Shown here: positions 1 through 8,455 of the stretch, piece by piece
How the letters are laid out: the number at the start of each line of letters is the position of its first letter
Position numbering within the stretch: position 1 is the first letter of the stretch
From: JBBQZP01 sp038207585
GTDB taxonomy: Bacteria; Pseudomonadota; Alphaproteobacteria; Rhodobacterales; Rhodobacteraceae
DNA: 64,000 nucleotides
Direction of reading: 5' to 3'
Assembly (NCBI GenBank): GCA_038207585.1
Contig: JBBQZP010000002.1
Coordinates: 124,001 to 188,000 of the forward strand
Made by a program: the position numbers and the translations under genes
Notes under the pieces: model-generated
What the model saw: the letters and a program-made list of their open reading frames with translations, nothing else
What the model was told of the DNA's origin: nothing
Database searches by the model: none

Positions 1-84
1 CGCCCAGCGTGCGCGGTAAGGATCGCCCGGCAGAAGCACGGTTTCGGCAATGTCGCCGGGTTTGGCACCGATATGGAACGTCAT
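1..84 (-). CDS. deoD: Purine nucleoside phosphorylase, DeoD type (N-terminal fragment, cut by window edge)
   Basis: Only the first 28 codons are in the window. They read MTFHIGAKPGDIAETVLLPG and then DPYRARWA, which matches the start of DeoD-type hexameric purine nucleoside phosphorylases (conserved PHI..GD.A..VL.PGDPLRA). The enzyme phosphorolyses purine (deoxy)nucleosides in the cytoplasm. The ATG at 84 lies 12 bases downstream of the stop of the GntR gene at 97, so the two are probably one minus-strand operon and the regulator may control nucleoside salvage. The rest of the gene lies outside the window, so completeness cannot be judged. Confidence 0.85.
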   Translation of the reverse strand, partial: MTFHIGAKPGDIAETVLLPGDPYRARWA

Positions 85-96
85 GTGCAGTCTCCG

Positions 97-747
97 TCAG
101 CTTGCAAGATGGCGCAGACCTTGCGTCACATCGGTGCGCACTGCAAGACGCAGGCCGGGTTCATCGCCAGCCCGAAGCGCTGCAAGGATGGTGCGGTGGT
201 GCTGGGGCGGTTCATTCCGGCGCAGGCGGGCGTAGAGCGCGCGCATCGTGGGGCCAAGCTGCAACCAGACGGTTTCTGTCATCGCCAGCATCGCGGGGGC
301 CTGCGCACGCAGATAAAGCGTGCGGTGGAATTCCAGATTGGTGCGGATGTAGCCGACCGCATCCTGTTTCACCACGGCTTCGGCATTGGCGTGGTTGATT
401 GCGGTCAGCCGGTCGATCAGCGCGAAATGCGCGCGCGGCAGGGCGCGGGCGGCCAGTTCCGGCTCCAGCAGCGCGCGGATCGACGCCAGCTCCTCGATCC
501 GCTCGGCGGTCAGTTCCGGTGTTGCCACCCGGCCCGAGGATGACAGCGACAGCGCCCCCTCTGCCACCAGCCTGCGCAGCGCCTCGCGCGCCGGGGTCAT
601 CGACACACCAAAGGTTTTGGCCAAACCCCGCAGGGTCAGGGGTTGGCCCGGCGCAATCTCGCCGTGCATCACCTGCGTGCGCAGGGTGCGATACAGCCGC
701 TCATGTTCGGCGGCGGTGCTGTCGGCGGGGCGGGGTTGGGTGACCAT
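97..747 (-). CDS. GntR-family transcriptional regulator (FadR/FCD subfamily)
   Basis: This is a 216-residue regulator. An N-terminal winged helix (about residues 15-80, including ERLYRTLRTQVMHGEIAPGQ and then LRGLAKTFGVSMTPAREALR) is typical of GntR proteins. The helical C-terminal half (about 90-210, with the LRALLEPELAARA and EFHRTLY blocks) is an FCD effector domain. The frame stays open upstream to 885, but the ATG at 747 gives the usual family length and avoids overlap with the neighbouring metalloprotease. It lies directly upstream of deoD in the same orientation. FCD regulators usually bind small organic acids or sugars; the ligand here is unknown, and control of deoD is an inference from position. 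Confidence 0.85.
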   Translation of the reverse strand: MVTQPRPADSTAAEHERLYRTLRTQVMHGEIAPGQPLTLRGLAKTFGVSMTPAREALRRLVAEGALSLSSSGRVATPELTAERIEELASIRALLEPELAARALPRAHFALIDRLTAINHANAEAVVKQDAVGYIRTNLEFHRTLYLRAQAPAMLAMTETVWLQLGPTMRALYARLRRNEPPQHHRTILAALRAGDEPGLRLAVRTDVTQGLRHLAS

Positions 748-778
748 GCCGCAGCCAAGCACCGTGCGGGCCGGGCGG

Positions 779-1465
779 TCAATCCCCGAAACGATAACCG
801 TGCAGCGCCTGACCTTGTGTTTTGAGCCAGCGGCGCGGCGTCTGATAGCCGGGGTACAGCCGCGTGACCTGCGCCCAGAACGCATCGGAATGGTTCATTT
901 CCGCCAGATGCGCGACCTCATGCGCCGCGACATAGTCCAGCACCGCAGGCGGGGCCATGATCAGCCGCCACGAATACATCAGCCCCCCCGCCGAGGTGCA
1001 GGACCCCCAGCGCGAACGCGTATCGCGCAATGTCAGGCTGCTGTAGGGTCGCCCCAGAAGGCGCGCATAATGGTCCGACGCACTGGCCAGACGGTCGCGC
1101 GCACGGACTTTCAGGAAACTGGCGATGCGCGCCGGAACCTGTGCCGCCAACCCCGGCACCAGAAGCTGGCCGCACTCAACCGCGACCGACCGGCCCTGCC
1201 CGGCCACGATGGTCAGTGGCACGCCCTCAAACGGCAAAACGCCGCCCAGTTCCACCCCGGCGATCTGCGGCATCCGCCCCAGAGTGTTGCGCAACCACCC
1301 CTCCTGATCGCGCAGAAAGTCCATCGCGTCGGCCTCGCGGGCGCGCAGCGGCAGCGACAGCGTGACCTTGCCGTCCAGCCGCGAGACGCGCAGCGAAAAG
1401 CGCCGCGCACGGGCCGACCGGCGCAGAGTAACGTCAACAGGCGGGTGTCCGGGAAGGGTTGGCAT
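779..1465 (-). CDS. YgjP-like (DUF45) zinc metallopeptidase
   Basis: A 228-residue cytoplasmic protein of the YgjP/WLM metallopeptidase family. The zinc motif HEVAH is at residues 182-186, followed by a third probable ligand in NHSDAFW (His192). The family signature SRWGSC is at 151-156. I chose the ATG at 1465, preceded by an AAGAGGA-like ribosome site; a GTG at 1489 is an alternative. It lies 31 bases upstream of the GntR gene, so it could share its transcript. The physiological substrate of this family is poorly known, and no partner is suggested by the neighbours. Confidence 0.85.
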   Translation of the reverse strand: MPTLPGHPPVDVTLRRSARARRFSLRVSRLDGKVTLSLPLRAREADAMDFLRDQEGWLRNTLGRMPQIAGVELGGVLPFEGVPLTIVAGQGRSVAVECGQLLVPGLAAQVPARIASFLKVRARDRLASASDHYARLLGRPYSSLTLRDTRSRWGSCTSAGGLMYSWRLIMAPPAVLDYVAAHEVAHLAEMNHSDAFWAQVTRLYPGYQTPRRWLKTQGQALHGYRFGD

Positions 1466-1622
1466 CGCATCCTCTTGCGGGGTTGGCACAGGATACCTAT
1501 CTGCACGTCAGCCGCAACGCAGGATCATCGCGGGATTATCACGGCGAAAGCCTTTGACACCCGCCCGCACCTGTGGCAAGCGACCTTTTTACTGGACAAA
1601 CCAGCCTTCCAAAGGATGCCCG

Positions 1623-1958
1623 ATGCCCAAAGCCGAATGGGGTGTAAAGCGTATTTGCCCGACCACCGGGAAGCGCTTTTTCGACCTGAACAAATCTCCG
1701 ATCGTCAGCCCCTACACGGGCGAGGTGGTCGATATCGAATCCGCACGCCGCAAGATGGCGTCGTCGGTTGTGGCGCGCGTTGCGCCTGAAAAAGACGATG
1801 ATGCGGTTGTTGACGATCTGGACGCCGATGATGATCTGCTGGTCGCCGAACCCGCCGATGACAGCGATGTTGATGACGATCTGCTGGAAGACGACAGTGA
1901 CGACAACGTGTCGCTGGACGAACTGGCCGATGTTGCGGGCGACGAAGAAGACGTCTGA
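1623..1958 (+). CDS. TIGR02300 / FYDLN-acid family protein
   Basis: A small, very acidic protein of 111 residues. The N-terminal block MPKAEWGVKRICPTTGKRFF followed by DLNKSPIVSPYTG is the hallmark of the TIGR02300 family, which is restricted to alphaproteobacteria. The C-terminal half is almost entirely Asp, Glu, Val and Leu, in low-complexity runs such as DDDLLEDDSDDN. The frame is open upstream to 1362, but the ATG at 1623 is the family start. Its molecular function is not established; the acidic tail suggests a nucleic-acid mimic or a chaperone-like role, which is speculation. It is followed by tRNA-Ala, an arrangement I recall as common in this group. Confidence 0.9.
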   Translation: MPKAEWGVKRICPTTGKRFFDLNKSPIVSPYTGEVVDIESARRKMASSVVARVAPEKDDDAVVDDLDADDDLLVAEPADDSDVDDDLLEDDSDDNVSLDELADVAGDEEDV

Positions 1959-2051
1959 CACGACGCGGCGCGCGGTGGGCACTTTCCACTTGCGCGCCGG
2001 GGACGGCTTGATTATGGAACGGCATCGCGGTCCAAGGGTCGCGCCTCCGGT

Positions 2052-2127
<76 letters not shown>

Positions 2128-2157
2128 AAATAAATCAACGCTGACAAACGGATGCAG

Positions 2158-2186
2158 GCCTCGGGAAACCGGGGCTGTTTTGTTTT
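2158..2186 (+). terminator. Rho-independent terminator after tRNA-Ala
   Basis: The stem GCCTCGG/CCGGGGC closes a GAAA loop and is followed by TGTTTTGTTTT. It lies 31 bases after the tRNA and just before the convergent TetR gene, whose stop codon it overlaps. Confidence 0.8.
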
Positions 2187-2853
2187 ATCCGGCTGGGTCG
2201 ATTCGCCCCAGAACGGTGAAATGCAGCGGGAACAGCGCCTGCGCGCAGGCCATCAGCGTGGTCAGCCCTTCGGTCAGGTCATAGGGTGGCTCGGGCATCA
2301 TCAGATCAAGCCAGACCCCTTCGGAACAAGTGCGCAGCACGCGGGCGGCGCGGGCGGAGATGTGGGGGTAAGCCCCGGCGGTGATCAGGCTTTGGCACAG
2401 GCTTTCGATCTGTTGATCATAGGCCACATCATGTTCGCCGCACATCTGCTGATAAAGAGGGCGGCTGCCCGCCTCGCCCCAGAACGCGCACCAGGCGGAC
2501 AGGCGTGCGGGGGTGCAGACCTCGGGCCGGAAATCGGCGCGCAGCAGCGCTTCAAGCTGTGCGGCGGGGTAAGGGTCGGCGACGGCCACCGCTTCCATCC
2601 AATTGTCGCGGAACTCATCTGCCAGATAAAGCAGCGTTTCGTGCAGAAGGTTGTCCTTGGTCTGGAAGTGAAAGTTGACCAGCCCGTGCGACAGCCCCGC
2701 CTGCTTGGCCACATCGCCCATCGTGGTCCGGGCGATGCCGCGGGCGCCGATCGTCTCGATGGTCGCCTCGATAAGCTGCACGCGGCGCGCGGCACGCGGC
2801 AATTTGCGGCGCGGCGGCGCGGTATCTTCGACGGTGTCGGAAACGGCGTCCAT
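2185..2853 (-). CDS. TetR-family regulator, BetI-like
   Basis: A 222-residue TetR regulator. The N-terminal helix-turn-helix (about residues 25-70, including ARTTMGDVAKQAGLSHGLVN followed by FHFQTKDNL) is close to BetI-type regulators. The C-terminal part (WCAFWGEAGSRPLYQQ) fits the TetR_C_6/BetI ligand domain. It diverges from the Rieske oxygenase gene with 140 bases between starts, and a perfect palindrome sits in that gap (2913-2930). The simplest model is a repressor of itself and of the oxygenase/transporter operon, released by the imported substrate or a product. BetI relatives often sense quaternary amines such as choline; whether this one does is inference. Confidence 0.88.
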   Translation of the reverse strand: MDAVSDTVEDTAPPRRKLPRAARRVQLIEATIETIGARGIARTTMGDVAKQAGLSHGLVNFHFQTKDNLLHETLLYLADEFRDNWMEAVAVADPYPAAQLEALLRADFRPEVCTPARLSAWCAFWGEAGSRPLYQQMCGEHDVAYDQQIESLCQSLITAGAYPHISARAARVLRTCSEGVWLDLMMPEPPYDLTEGLTTLMACAQALFPLHFTVLGRIDPAG

Positions 2854-2912
2854 GCGTCTTCATCGCGCAGTTGAACCGGGAATTGAAGCGTAAAATCGCC
2901 GATTCATCATTT

Positions 2913-2930
2913 TGATTGACAGTTCAATCA
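2913..2930. promoter_or_regulatory. Palindromic operator between TetR and Rieske genes
   Basis: TGATTGA-CAGT-TCAATCA is a perfect 7-bp inverted repeat with a 4-bp spacer, in the AT-rich part of the divergent intergenic region. Its size and position are typical for a TetR-family dimer site. A TTGACA hexamer lies inside it (2917-2922), so binding would be expected to block a promoter. Confidence 0.65.
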
Positions 2931-2993
2931 GAAAATTGCGACCCTGACAGCATTGGACGCCAGAAACCAACACCGCCGCCCAGAGAGGATGCA

Positions 2994-4199
2994 ATGACCG
3001 CCCCCCTGCAAATCCCCGATGCCTGGGATCGCTCCGGCCTACCCGGCTGGACCTATCATTCGGAGGCCATTTTCGCGCTGGAACGAGACAATGTGTTCCT
3101 GAACCACTGGCAGATTGTCGGCCATATGAACGACGTGGCCAGCCCCGGCGACTGGATCACGTTCGACATGATGGGTGAACGCGCGGTCGTGATGCGCGGG
3201 GCTGACGGCGTGGTGCGGGCGTTTCACAACATGTGCCGGCATCGCGGCGCGCGGGTGGTGGATGGCGACAAGGGCAGTTGCAAGGGCGCAATCGTGTGCC
3301 CCTTTCATGGCTGGGTCTACAATCTGGATGGCACCCTGCGCGGCCCCGCCCGGCCCGAGACCTTTGGCGATCTGGACCGCAGTGCCTTTGGCCTGAAACC
3401 GATTGAGATGGAGGTGTGGAACGGCTTTGTATTCCTGCGCTTCCACCCCGGCCCGCAGCCCGCCGTGGCGCAGATGCTGGCGCTGTTTGATGCCGATTTG
3501 CGCGCCTACCGTGCAGCGGACGCCGTTCCGGTGAAAACAACCGACTGGGCGACGACGATGCCCGTCAACTGGAAGTCGGTGCGCGATGTGGATAACGAAG
3601 GCTACCACGTCGCCCTTGCCCACCCCGCACTGCAAGACCTGTATGGGCGCAGCTACCGCGATCTGTCTTATCCGGGGGCTTTGTCCAAATCGGTTGCGGA
3701 ATTCGGCGATCTGCCGGGGCGGCGCTGGTCGGTGCGCCATTATGTGAAACTTGCCCCGGTGCAGGACTGGCTGCCTGATCATCTGCGCCGATCGTGGATG
3801 TATTACGGCCTCTTTCCCAATGCCGTCATCGCCGCCACCCCGGAATCGCTGCAATTCTATCAGGAGATACCGGTTTCCCCGTCAGAAACCATCATCACCG
3901 GCCGCATCTACCGCCAACCACATGAATCGCGCGAAATGAAGGCGGCCCGCTACCTTTCCATGCGGATCGACCGCGAAACAGCGGCCGAGGACAAGCAGCT
4001 TTCCATCTGGTCGAACGAGTCGATGAAATCATCCTCGTTCGAGGGCTTCCATCTGTCCGATCTGGAATACGGGTTGCGCATCCATCACGATCAATTGCGC
4101 AGCCTTCTGCCGGTTTTCCGGCAAGCCGAGGCACCGGCAGAGGCGGATGTCGCCCGCATGAACGCGGAATTGCTTGGCAGAACCAAATCGCCTGATTAA
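2994..4199 (+). CDS. Rieske non-heme iron oxygenase, alpha subunit
   Basis: A 401-residue oxygenase. The Rieske [2Fe-2S] ligands are visible as C81-x-H83 and C102-x2-H105 (CPFHGW). The catalytic mononuclear iron site follows as DVDNEGYHVALAH, with His205 and His210 and bridging Asp200. This resembles the glycine-betaine, stachydrine and carnitine demethylase branch more than the naphthalene dioxygenases. I chose the ATG at 2994 because it begins the conserved region; the frame is open to 2916. No ferredoxin or reductase partner is encoded nearby, so electrons must come from elsewhere. It is 34 bases upstream of a Pot-type binding-protein gene. It probably hydroxylates or demethylates the compound imported by that system; the substrate is unknown. 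Confidence 0.88.
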   Translation: MTAPLQIPDAWDRSGLPGWTYHSEAIFALERDNVFLNHWQIVGHMNDVASPGDWITFDMMGERAVVMRGADGVVRAFHNMCRHRGARVVDGDKGSCKGAIVCPFHGWVYNLDGTLRGPARPETFGDLDRSAFGLKPIEMEVWNGFVFLRFHPGPQPAVAQMLALFDADLRAYRAADAVPVKTTDWATTMPVNWKSVRDVDNEGYHVALAHPALQDLYGRSYRDLSYPGALSKSVAEFGDLPGRRWSVRHYVKLAPVQDWLPDHLRRSWMYYGLFPNAVIAATPESLQFYQEIPVSPSETIITGRIYRQPHESREMKAARYLSMRIDRETAAEDKQLSIWSNESMKSSSFEGFHLSDLEYGLRIHHDQLRSLLPVFRQAEAPAEADVARMNAELLGRTKSPD

Positions 4200-4233
4200 C
4201 CTCTTCATAGACAACCACCAGAAGGACCACATC

Positions 4234-5334
4234 ATGACCCTGACAAGACGCACCGCTCTGACGGCCCTTGGCGGGGCGCTGGCCCTGCCCTACGTTCGCC
4301 CCTCATGGGCGGCGGCAGGCACCGTGAATGTCTACAACTGGTCCGATTACATCGGGGAAACCACGATTGCCGATTTCGAGGCAGAAACCGGCATCGGCGT
4401 GGTCTACGACCTTTACGCATCAGCCGAGGAAATGCAGGCCAAGATGCTGGCAGGGTCCACCGGCTATGACCTGGTGGTGACGGCCGGTATTTCGCAACCG
4501 CAATTGATCACGGCGGGTGTCTATGCGAAAATCGACCATGCCCGGCTGAAGAACTGGGGCAATCTTGATCCTGCGTTGCTGACCGTTCTGGATGGCTGGG
4601 ACAAGGGCGTGGAATATTCGGCGCCCTATATGTGGGGATCGGTCGGGTTCGCCTACAACGTCGATATGGTCAAGGAACGCCTGCCCGACATCGACATGCA
4701 GAACATGGACACGATCTTCCAACCCGAAAACGCGGCGAAACTGGCCGATTGCGGCATTTCGATCCTCGACAGCCCGACGGACATCATGCTGATGGTGCTA
4801 CGCTATCTGGGGCTGGACGGCGATACGACGAACCTTGCCGATTATGAAAAGGTGGTCGAAGCGTTCAAGCCGATCCGCCAGTATATCCGCACCTTCGACA
4901 ATGCGAATTACATCAACGCCATCCCAAACGGCGAACTTTGCGTGATCAACTCGTGGTCGGGCGATTATGCGGTGGCCAAAACACGCGCCGCAGATGCGGG
5001 GATCGAGATGAACCTGGCCTATTTCGTGCCGAAAACCGGCGCGCCGGCGTGGTTTGATGTTTGGGCCGTACCAGCCGATGCGGCCAATGTGGACAATGCT
5101 TATCTGTTCCTCGACTACATGATGCGCCCGGAAGTCATTGCCGCCGCCACGAATTACACAGGCTACGCCAATGCCAACAAAGCCTCGACACCCTTTGTCG
5201 ACCCTAGCATCCTGAACGACCCCGCGATCTACCCCGACGAAGAAACCACCAAGCGTCTGTGGACGCCCAAACCCTTCACCGAGGATCAGGACCGCGCCAT
5301 GACCCGCGCCTGGACAACGATCAAGGCCGGGTGA
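4234..5334 (+). CDS. Periplasmic substrate-binding protein, spermidine/putrescine (PotD/PotF) type
   Basis: A 366-residue ABC binding protein. The N-terminus MTLTRRTALTALGGALALPY has a twin-arginine-like signal ending near ...SWAAA. The mature start (VNVYNWSDYIGE) is the classic PotD/PotF opening. Further family blocks are PYMWGSVGFAYN and AKTRAADAGI. A GAAGGA ribosome site precedes the ATG at 4234. It is the first gene of a four-gene importer. Pot-type proteins bind small cations such as polyamines, but many Roseobacter paralogues take other amines. Linkage to a Rieske oxygenase suggests an N-methylated or other amine substrate, which is inference. Confidence 0.88.
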   Translation: MTLTRRTALTALGGALALPYVRPSWAAAGTVNVYNWSDYIGETTIADFEAETGIGVVYDLYASAEEMQAKMLAGSTGYDLVVTAGISQPQLITAGVYAKIDHARLKNWGNLDPALLTVLDGWDKGVEYSAPYMWGSVGFAYNVDMVKERLPDIDMQNMDTIFQPENAAKLADCGISILDSPTDIMLMVLRYLGLDGDTTNLADYEKVVEAFKPIRQYIRTFDNANYINAIPNGELCVINSWSGDYAVAKTRAADAGIEMNLAYFVPKTGAPAWFDVWAVPADAANVDNAYLFLDYMMRPEVIAAATNYTGYANANKASTPFVDPSILNDPAIYPDEETTKRLWTPKPFTEDQDRAMTRAWTTIKAG

Positions 5335-5342
5335 TCGTGCAG

Positions 5343-6458
5343 ATGCAGGCCCCCTTGCCCGAGGTGGCCTTGGCAGACCCGTTCATCCGTATCGAGAACG
5401 TCTCGAAATCCTTTGGCACGTTTCAGGCGGTGCGCGATGTGTCGCTGACCGTTGCCAAGGGCGAGATCTTCTCGCTTCTGGGCGGTTCTGGCTGTGGCAA
5501 AACCACGCTCTTACGGATGCTGGCAGGGTTCGAATCCCCCACCAAAGGCCGCATCTTCATTGACGGGCAGGATATGGCGGGGGTGCCGCCCTACTTGCGC
5601 CCGGTACATATGATGTTTCAAAGCTATGCGCTGTTCCCGCATATGACGGTGGAAAAGAACGTGGGCTACGGCCTGAAACATGAACCGATCACCCCTGCGC
5701 AGCGCCGTGATCGGGTTGCAGAGATGCTGGACCTTGTGCAGCTTTCGCAGTTCGCCACCCGCAAACCGCACCAGATTTCCGGTGGTCAGCGCCAGCGCGT
5801 GGCCCTTGCCCGCGCCTTGGCCCGTGCGCCAAAACTGCTGCTGCTGGATGAGCCCTTAGCCGCACTCGACAAGAAACTGCGCGAGGCCACGCAGTTCGAG
5901 TTGATGAATATTCAGGAAAAAACCGGCGTCACTTTCATTGTCGTGACCCATGATCAGGACGAAGCGATGACGCTGTCGGACCGCATCGCCGTAATGGACA
6001 AGGGCGAGGTCAAACAGGTCGGCCGCGCTGCCGACATTTACGAAAACCCCAACAGCCGGTTTGTGGCGGGCTTTATCGGGTCGATCACAACATTTGACGG
6101 CAGTGTTTCGGGCATTTCCGGCGACACCGCACAAGTCGATGTGCCGGAATGGGGCGGCACTGTAACGGCGCGCATGACGGGTGGCATCGGCATGGGAAAG
6201 CCCGTGTCAGTGGCGCTGCGACCCGAAAAGATCACCCTGTCGCGCGACCGACCGGATGGCCCGAATGTGCAACACGGCGTCGTGCGCGATCTCGGTTATT
6301 TCGGCAAGGATTCGCTTTACCGCGTCACGCTGCCGTCTGGGAAACTGGTGCTGGTCCACGCCGTGAACGCCCGCCGGATGGGTGACCGGCTGGCCGATTG
6401 GGATGATGCGGTCTGGCTGTCGTTCGAGCCCGAAGCCGCAATCCTTTTGGCCGAGTGA
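5343..6458 (+). CDS. ABC transporter ATPase, PotA/PotG type
   Basis: A 371-residue ATPase. Walker A is GGSGCGKTT, the signature is ISGGQRQRVALARAL, and Walker B is LLLLDEPLAALD, followed by the H-loop VTHDQDEA. A C-terminal TOBE-like domain (about residues 270-365, including VALRPEKITLSR) matches PotA/PotG. Start choice: GTG at 5331 would overlap the previous stop, and GTG 5337 or ATG 5343 are alternatives; I took the ATG. It energises the two permeases that follow with overlapping ends. Confidence 0.92.
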   Translation: MQAPLPEVALADPFIRIENVSKSFGTFQAVRDVSLTVAKGEIFSLLGGSGCGKTTLLRMLAGFESPTKGRIFIDGQDMAGVPPYLRPVHMMFQSYALFPHMTVEKNVGYGLKHEPITPAQRRDRVAEMLDLVQLSQFATRKPHQISGGQRQRVALARALARAPKLLLLDEPLAALDKKLREATQFELMNIQEKTGVTFIVVTHDQDEAMTLSDRIAVMDKGEVKQVGRAADIYENPNSRFVAGFIGSITTFDGSVSGISGDTAQVDVPEWGGTVTARMTGGIGMGKPVSVALRPEKITLSRDRPDGPNVQHGVVRDLGYFGKDSLYRVTLPSGKLVLVHAVNARRMGDRLADWDDAVWLSFEPEAAILLAE

Positions 6459-7396
6459 TGGCAGGCGCGCAGAGAAACGGGCGCCTTGCGCGCTGGTTTC
6501 ACCGCCGGGGCTGGTCCGATATCATCATCGCGGCCCCCTACATCTGGCTGATCCTGTTTTTCCTGATTCCCTTCCTGATCGTGCTCGCAATGAGCTTCGC
6601 GACCCGCACCCCCACCGCCCCGCCGTTTTCGTTCGGCGGAGAAAATCCCGTTCTGAACCTGCGCGGCTACCGCCGTCTGTTCGAGGATGACATCTATATC
6701 CGCGCCTTTCTGACCTCGATCAGCAACGCAGGGTTCTCCACCGTTTTGTGCCTGCTGATTGGCTATCCGATGGCGCTGTGCTTGACCCGCGTCAGCACGT
6801 CATGGCGCAACATATTGCTGATGCTGGTCATTTTGCCGTTCTGGACATCGTTTCTGCTGCGCGTTTATGCGTGGATGGGGCTGATGGGCACCAACAGCTG
6901 GTTCAACAAACTGCTTACTGGAGCATGGAACGGAGTGGTTCCGGACGACTTGGCCGTGCGGTCAATCCAGATGATGAACACCAATTTCGCAGTCATTCTG
7001 GTGACGGTTTACACCTATCTGCCCTTCATGATCCTGCCGCTTTACGCCAATCTGGAAAAGCTGGACCAGACGCTGGACGAGGCCGCGATGGACCTTGGCT
7101 CGCGCCCGTTCCGGGTGTTTCTGGATGTAACGTTGCCGCAATCCATTCCGGGCATCATCGCGGGGGGTCTTCTGGTGTTCATTCCGGCGGCGGGGGAGTT
7201 GGTGATCCCGTCACTTGTGGGCAATTCGGCGCAACCGATGATCGGGCGCGTGATCTCGGATGAATTCGCCAGCGCCCGCGACTGGCCGATGGCATCATCG
7301 GTGGCGGTGGCGCTTCTGATCCTGCTGGTCATACCGATGATGGCCTATACCTATTTTTCCGGCAAAGCCGAACAGCGGCTGGAGGATCAGAAATGA
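6458..7396 (+). CDS. ABC transporter permease, PotB/PotH type
   Basis: A 312-residue inner-membrane protein with about six transmembrane segments. The first is IIIAAPYIWLILFFLIPFLI. The ATPase-contact EAA motif is present as DEAAMDLGSRPFRVFLDVTL. Its ATG overlaps the ATPase stop by one base (TGATG), so translation is coupled. It forms the heterodimeric channel with the next gene. Confidence 0.93.
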   Translation: MAGAQRNGRLARWFHRRGWSDIIIAAPYIWLILFFLIPFLIVLAMSFATRTPTAPPFSFGGENPVLNLRGYRRLFEDDIYIRAFLTSISNAGFSTVLCLLIGYPMALCLTRVSTSWRNILLMLVILPFWTSFLLRVYAWMGLMGTNSWFNKLLTGAWNGVVPDDLAVRSIQMMNTNFAVILVTVYTYLPFMILPLYANLEKLDQTLDEAAMDLGSRPFRVFLDVTLPQSIPGIIAGGLLVFIPAAGELVIPSLVGNSAQPMIGRVISDEFASARDWPMASSVAVALLILLVIPMMAYTYFSGKAEQRLEDQK

Positions 7397-8232
7397 ACCG
7401 CCGCCCGGTGTTCCTGATCACGATGCTCTGTTTCGGCTTTGCGTTTTTCTACATCCCGATCGTGTCGATGATCGTCTATTCCTTCAACGCCTCGAAACTG
7501 GCAACCGTCTGGGGCGGGTTTTCCACAAAATGGTATGGCGCACTGATGGGCAACCGGCAGGTCATCGCCGCACTGGTGCTGTCGCTGAAAATCGCGGTAA
7601 TCTCATCAACCATGGCAACAATCCTTGGCACGATGGCGGGCATCACCCTTGCACGCTTCCGCAGGTTTCGTGGGCGGGTGCTGTTTTCGGGGCTGGTTAC
7701 GGCACCCCTGGTGATGCCCGATGTGATCATCGGGATTTCATCACTGATGATGTTCATCCTGATGGCGGAATGGATCGGCTGGCCCGGTCAGCGCGGCTTT
7801 ACGACGATCACTCTGGCGCACATCACCTTTTCGATGGTCTATGTCACCACCATCGTACAATCGCGCCTGATCGCCGCAGATCAGGCGATTGAGGAGGCCG
7901 CGATGGACCTGGGCTCGCGCCCTTGGCAGGTGCTGCGCGACATCACCCTGCCGGTGATTTCACCCGCGATTGCGTCGGGGTGGCTTCTGGCCTTCACGAT
8001 TTCTCTGGATGAGGTGGTGATCACCTCTTTCACCACCGGGCCGGGCAGCACGACGCTGCCGCTTTTGATCTGGTCCAAGGTCAAGCTGGGCGTCAGCCCC
8101 GATATCAACGCGCTGGGGTCGATCATCGTGGTTGTGGTGGGCATCGGTGTATTCACCGCCGGCTGGATCATGCAGCGGGCCGAACGCCGCCGCGATCTGG
8201 ATGCACGTCTGGCCTACCGCGCCAATGGCTGA
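7393..8232 (+). CDS. ABC transporter permease, PotC/PotI type
   Basis: A 279-residue inner-membrane protein with about six helices. It carries an EAA loop (EEAAMDLGSRPWQVLRDITL) and the family block SLDEVVITSFTTGPGSTTLP typical of PotC/PotI. The ATG at 7393 overlaps the previous stop (ATGA). It is the last transporter gene of the cassette. Confidence 0.93.
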   Translation: MNRRPVFLITMLCFGFAFFYIPIVSMIVYSFNASKLATVWGGFSTKWYGALMGNRQVIAALVLSLKIAVISSTMATILGTMAGITLARFRRFRGRVLFSGLVTAPLVMPDVIIGISSLMMFILMAEWIGWPGQRGFTTITLAHITFSMVYVTTIVQSRLIAADQAIEEAAMDLGSRPWQVLRDITLPVISPAIASGWLLAFTISLDEVVITSFTTGPGSTTLPLLIWSKVKLGVSPDINALGSIIVVVVGIGVFTAGWIMQRAERRRDLDARLAYRANG

Positions 8233-8425
8233 CGGGTTCTACGCGCCCTTGGGTGTGCCGGGGTCCGGCAAGATGCGATATGCCGCCGCGATGACGCTCT
8301 ATCAAGCCGGGCAATTGTCCCCCGAAGCGCTGGAGGTATACCGCATCTGCGCGCCGCTGGACCATCAGGACCCGGCCCCCATTCTGGCCGAACGCGGGCT
8401 GAGCGATTCCATACCCCGGCGTTAA
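8225..8425 (+). CDS. Small conserved-looking hypothetical protein
   Basis: A 66-residue ORF whose ATG lies inside the end of the last permease gene (8-base overlap), so it probably belongs to the same operon. The sequence begins MADGFYAPLGVPGSGKMRYA and has no membrane segment or signal peptide. GVPGSGKM resembles a P-loop only superficially and lacks the usual spacing and a Thr/Ser after Lys. Codon use is like its neighbours, which argues for a real gene. I do not recognise the family. Confidence 0.55.
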   Translation: MADGFYAPLGVPGSGKMRYAAAMTLYQAGQLSPEALEVYRICAPLDHQDPAPILAERGLSDSIPRR

Positions 8426-8455
8426 ATCAGTTGTCGCAGGCGGAAATGTCTGATT

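Noticed and set aside
386..1789. Plus-strand open frame of about 467 codons
   Set aside because: It crosses the GntR, metalloprotease and TIGR02300 genes, with an Arg/Pro-rich translation and no motif.
8225..8425. P-loop GTPase or ATPase reading of GVPGSGKM
   Set aside because: The segment lacks the Ser/Thr after Lys and any Walker B, and the protein is too short.
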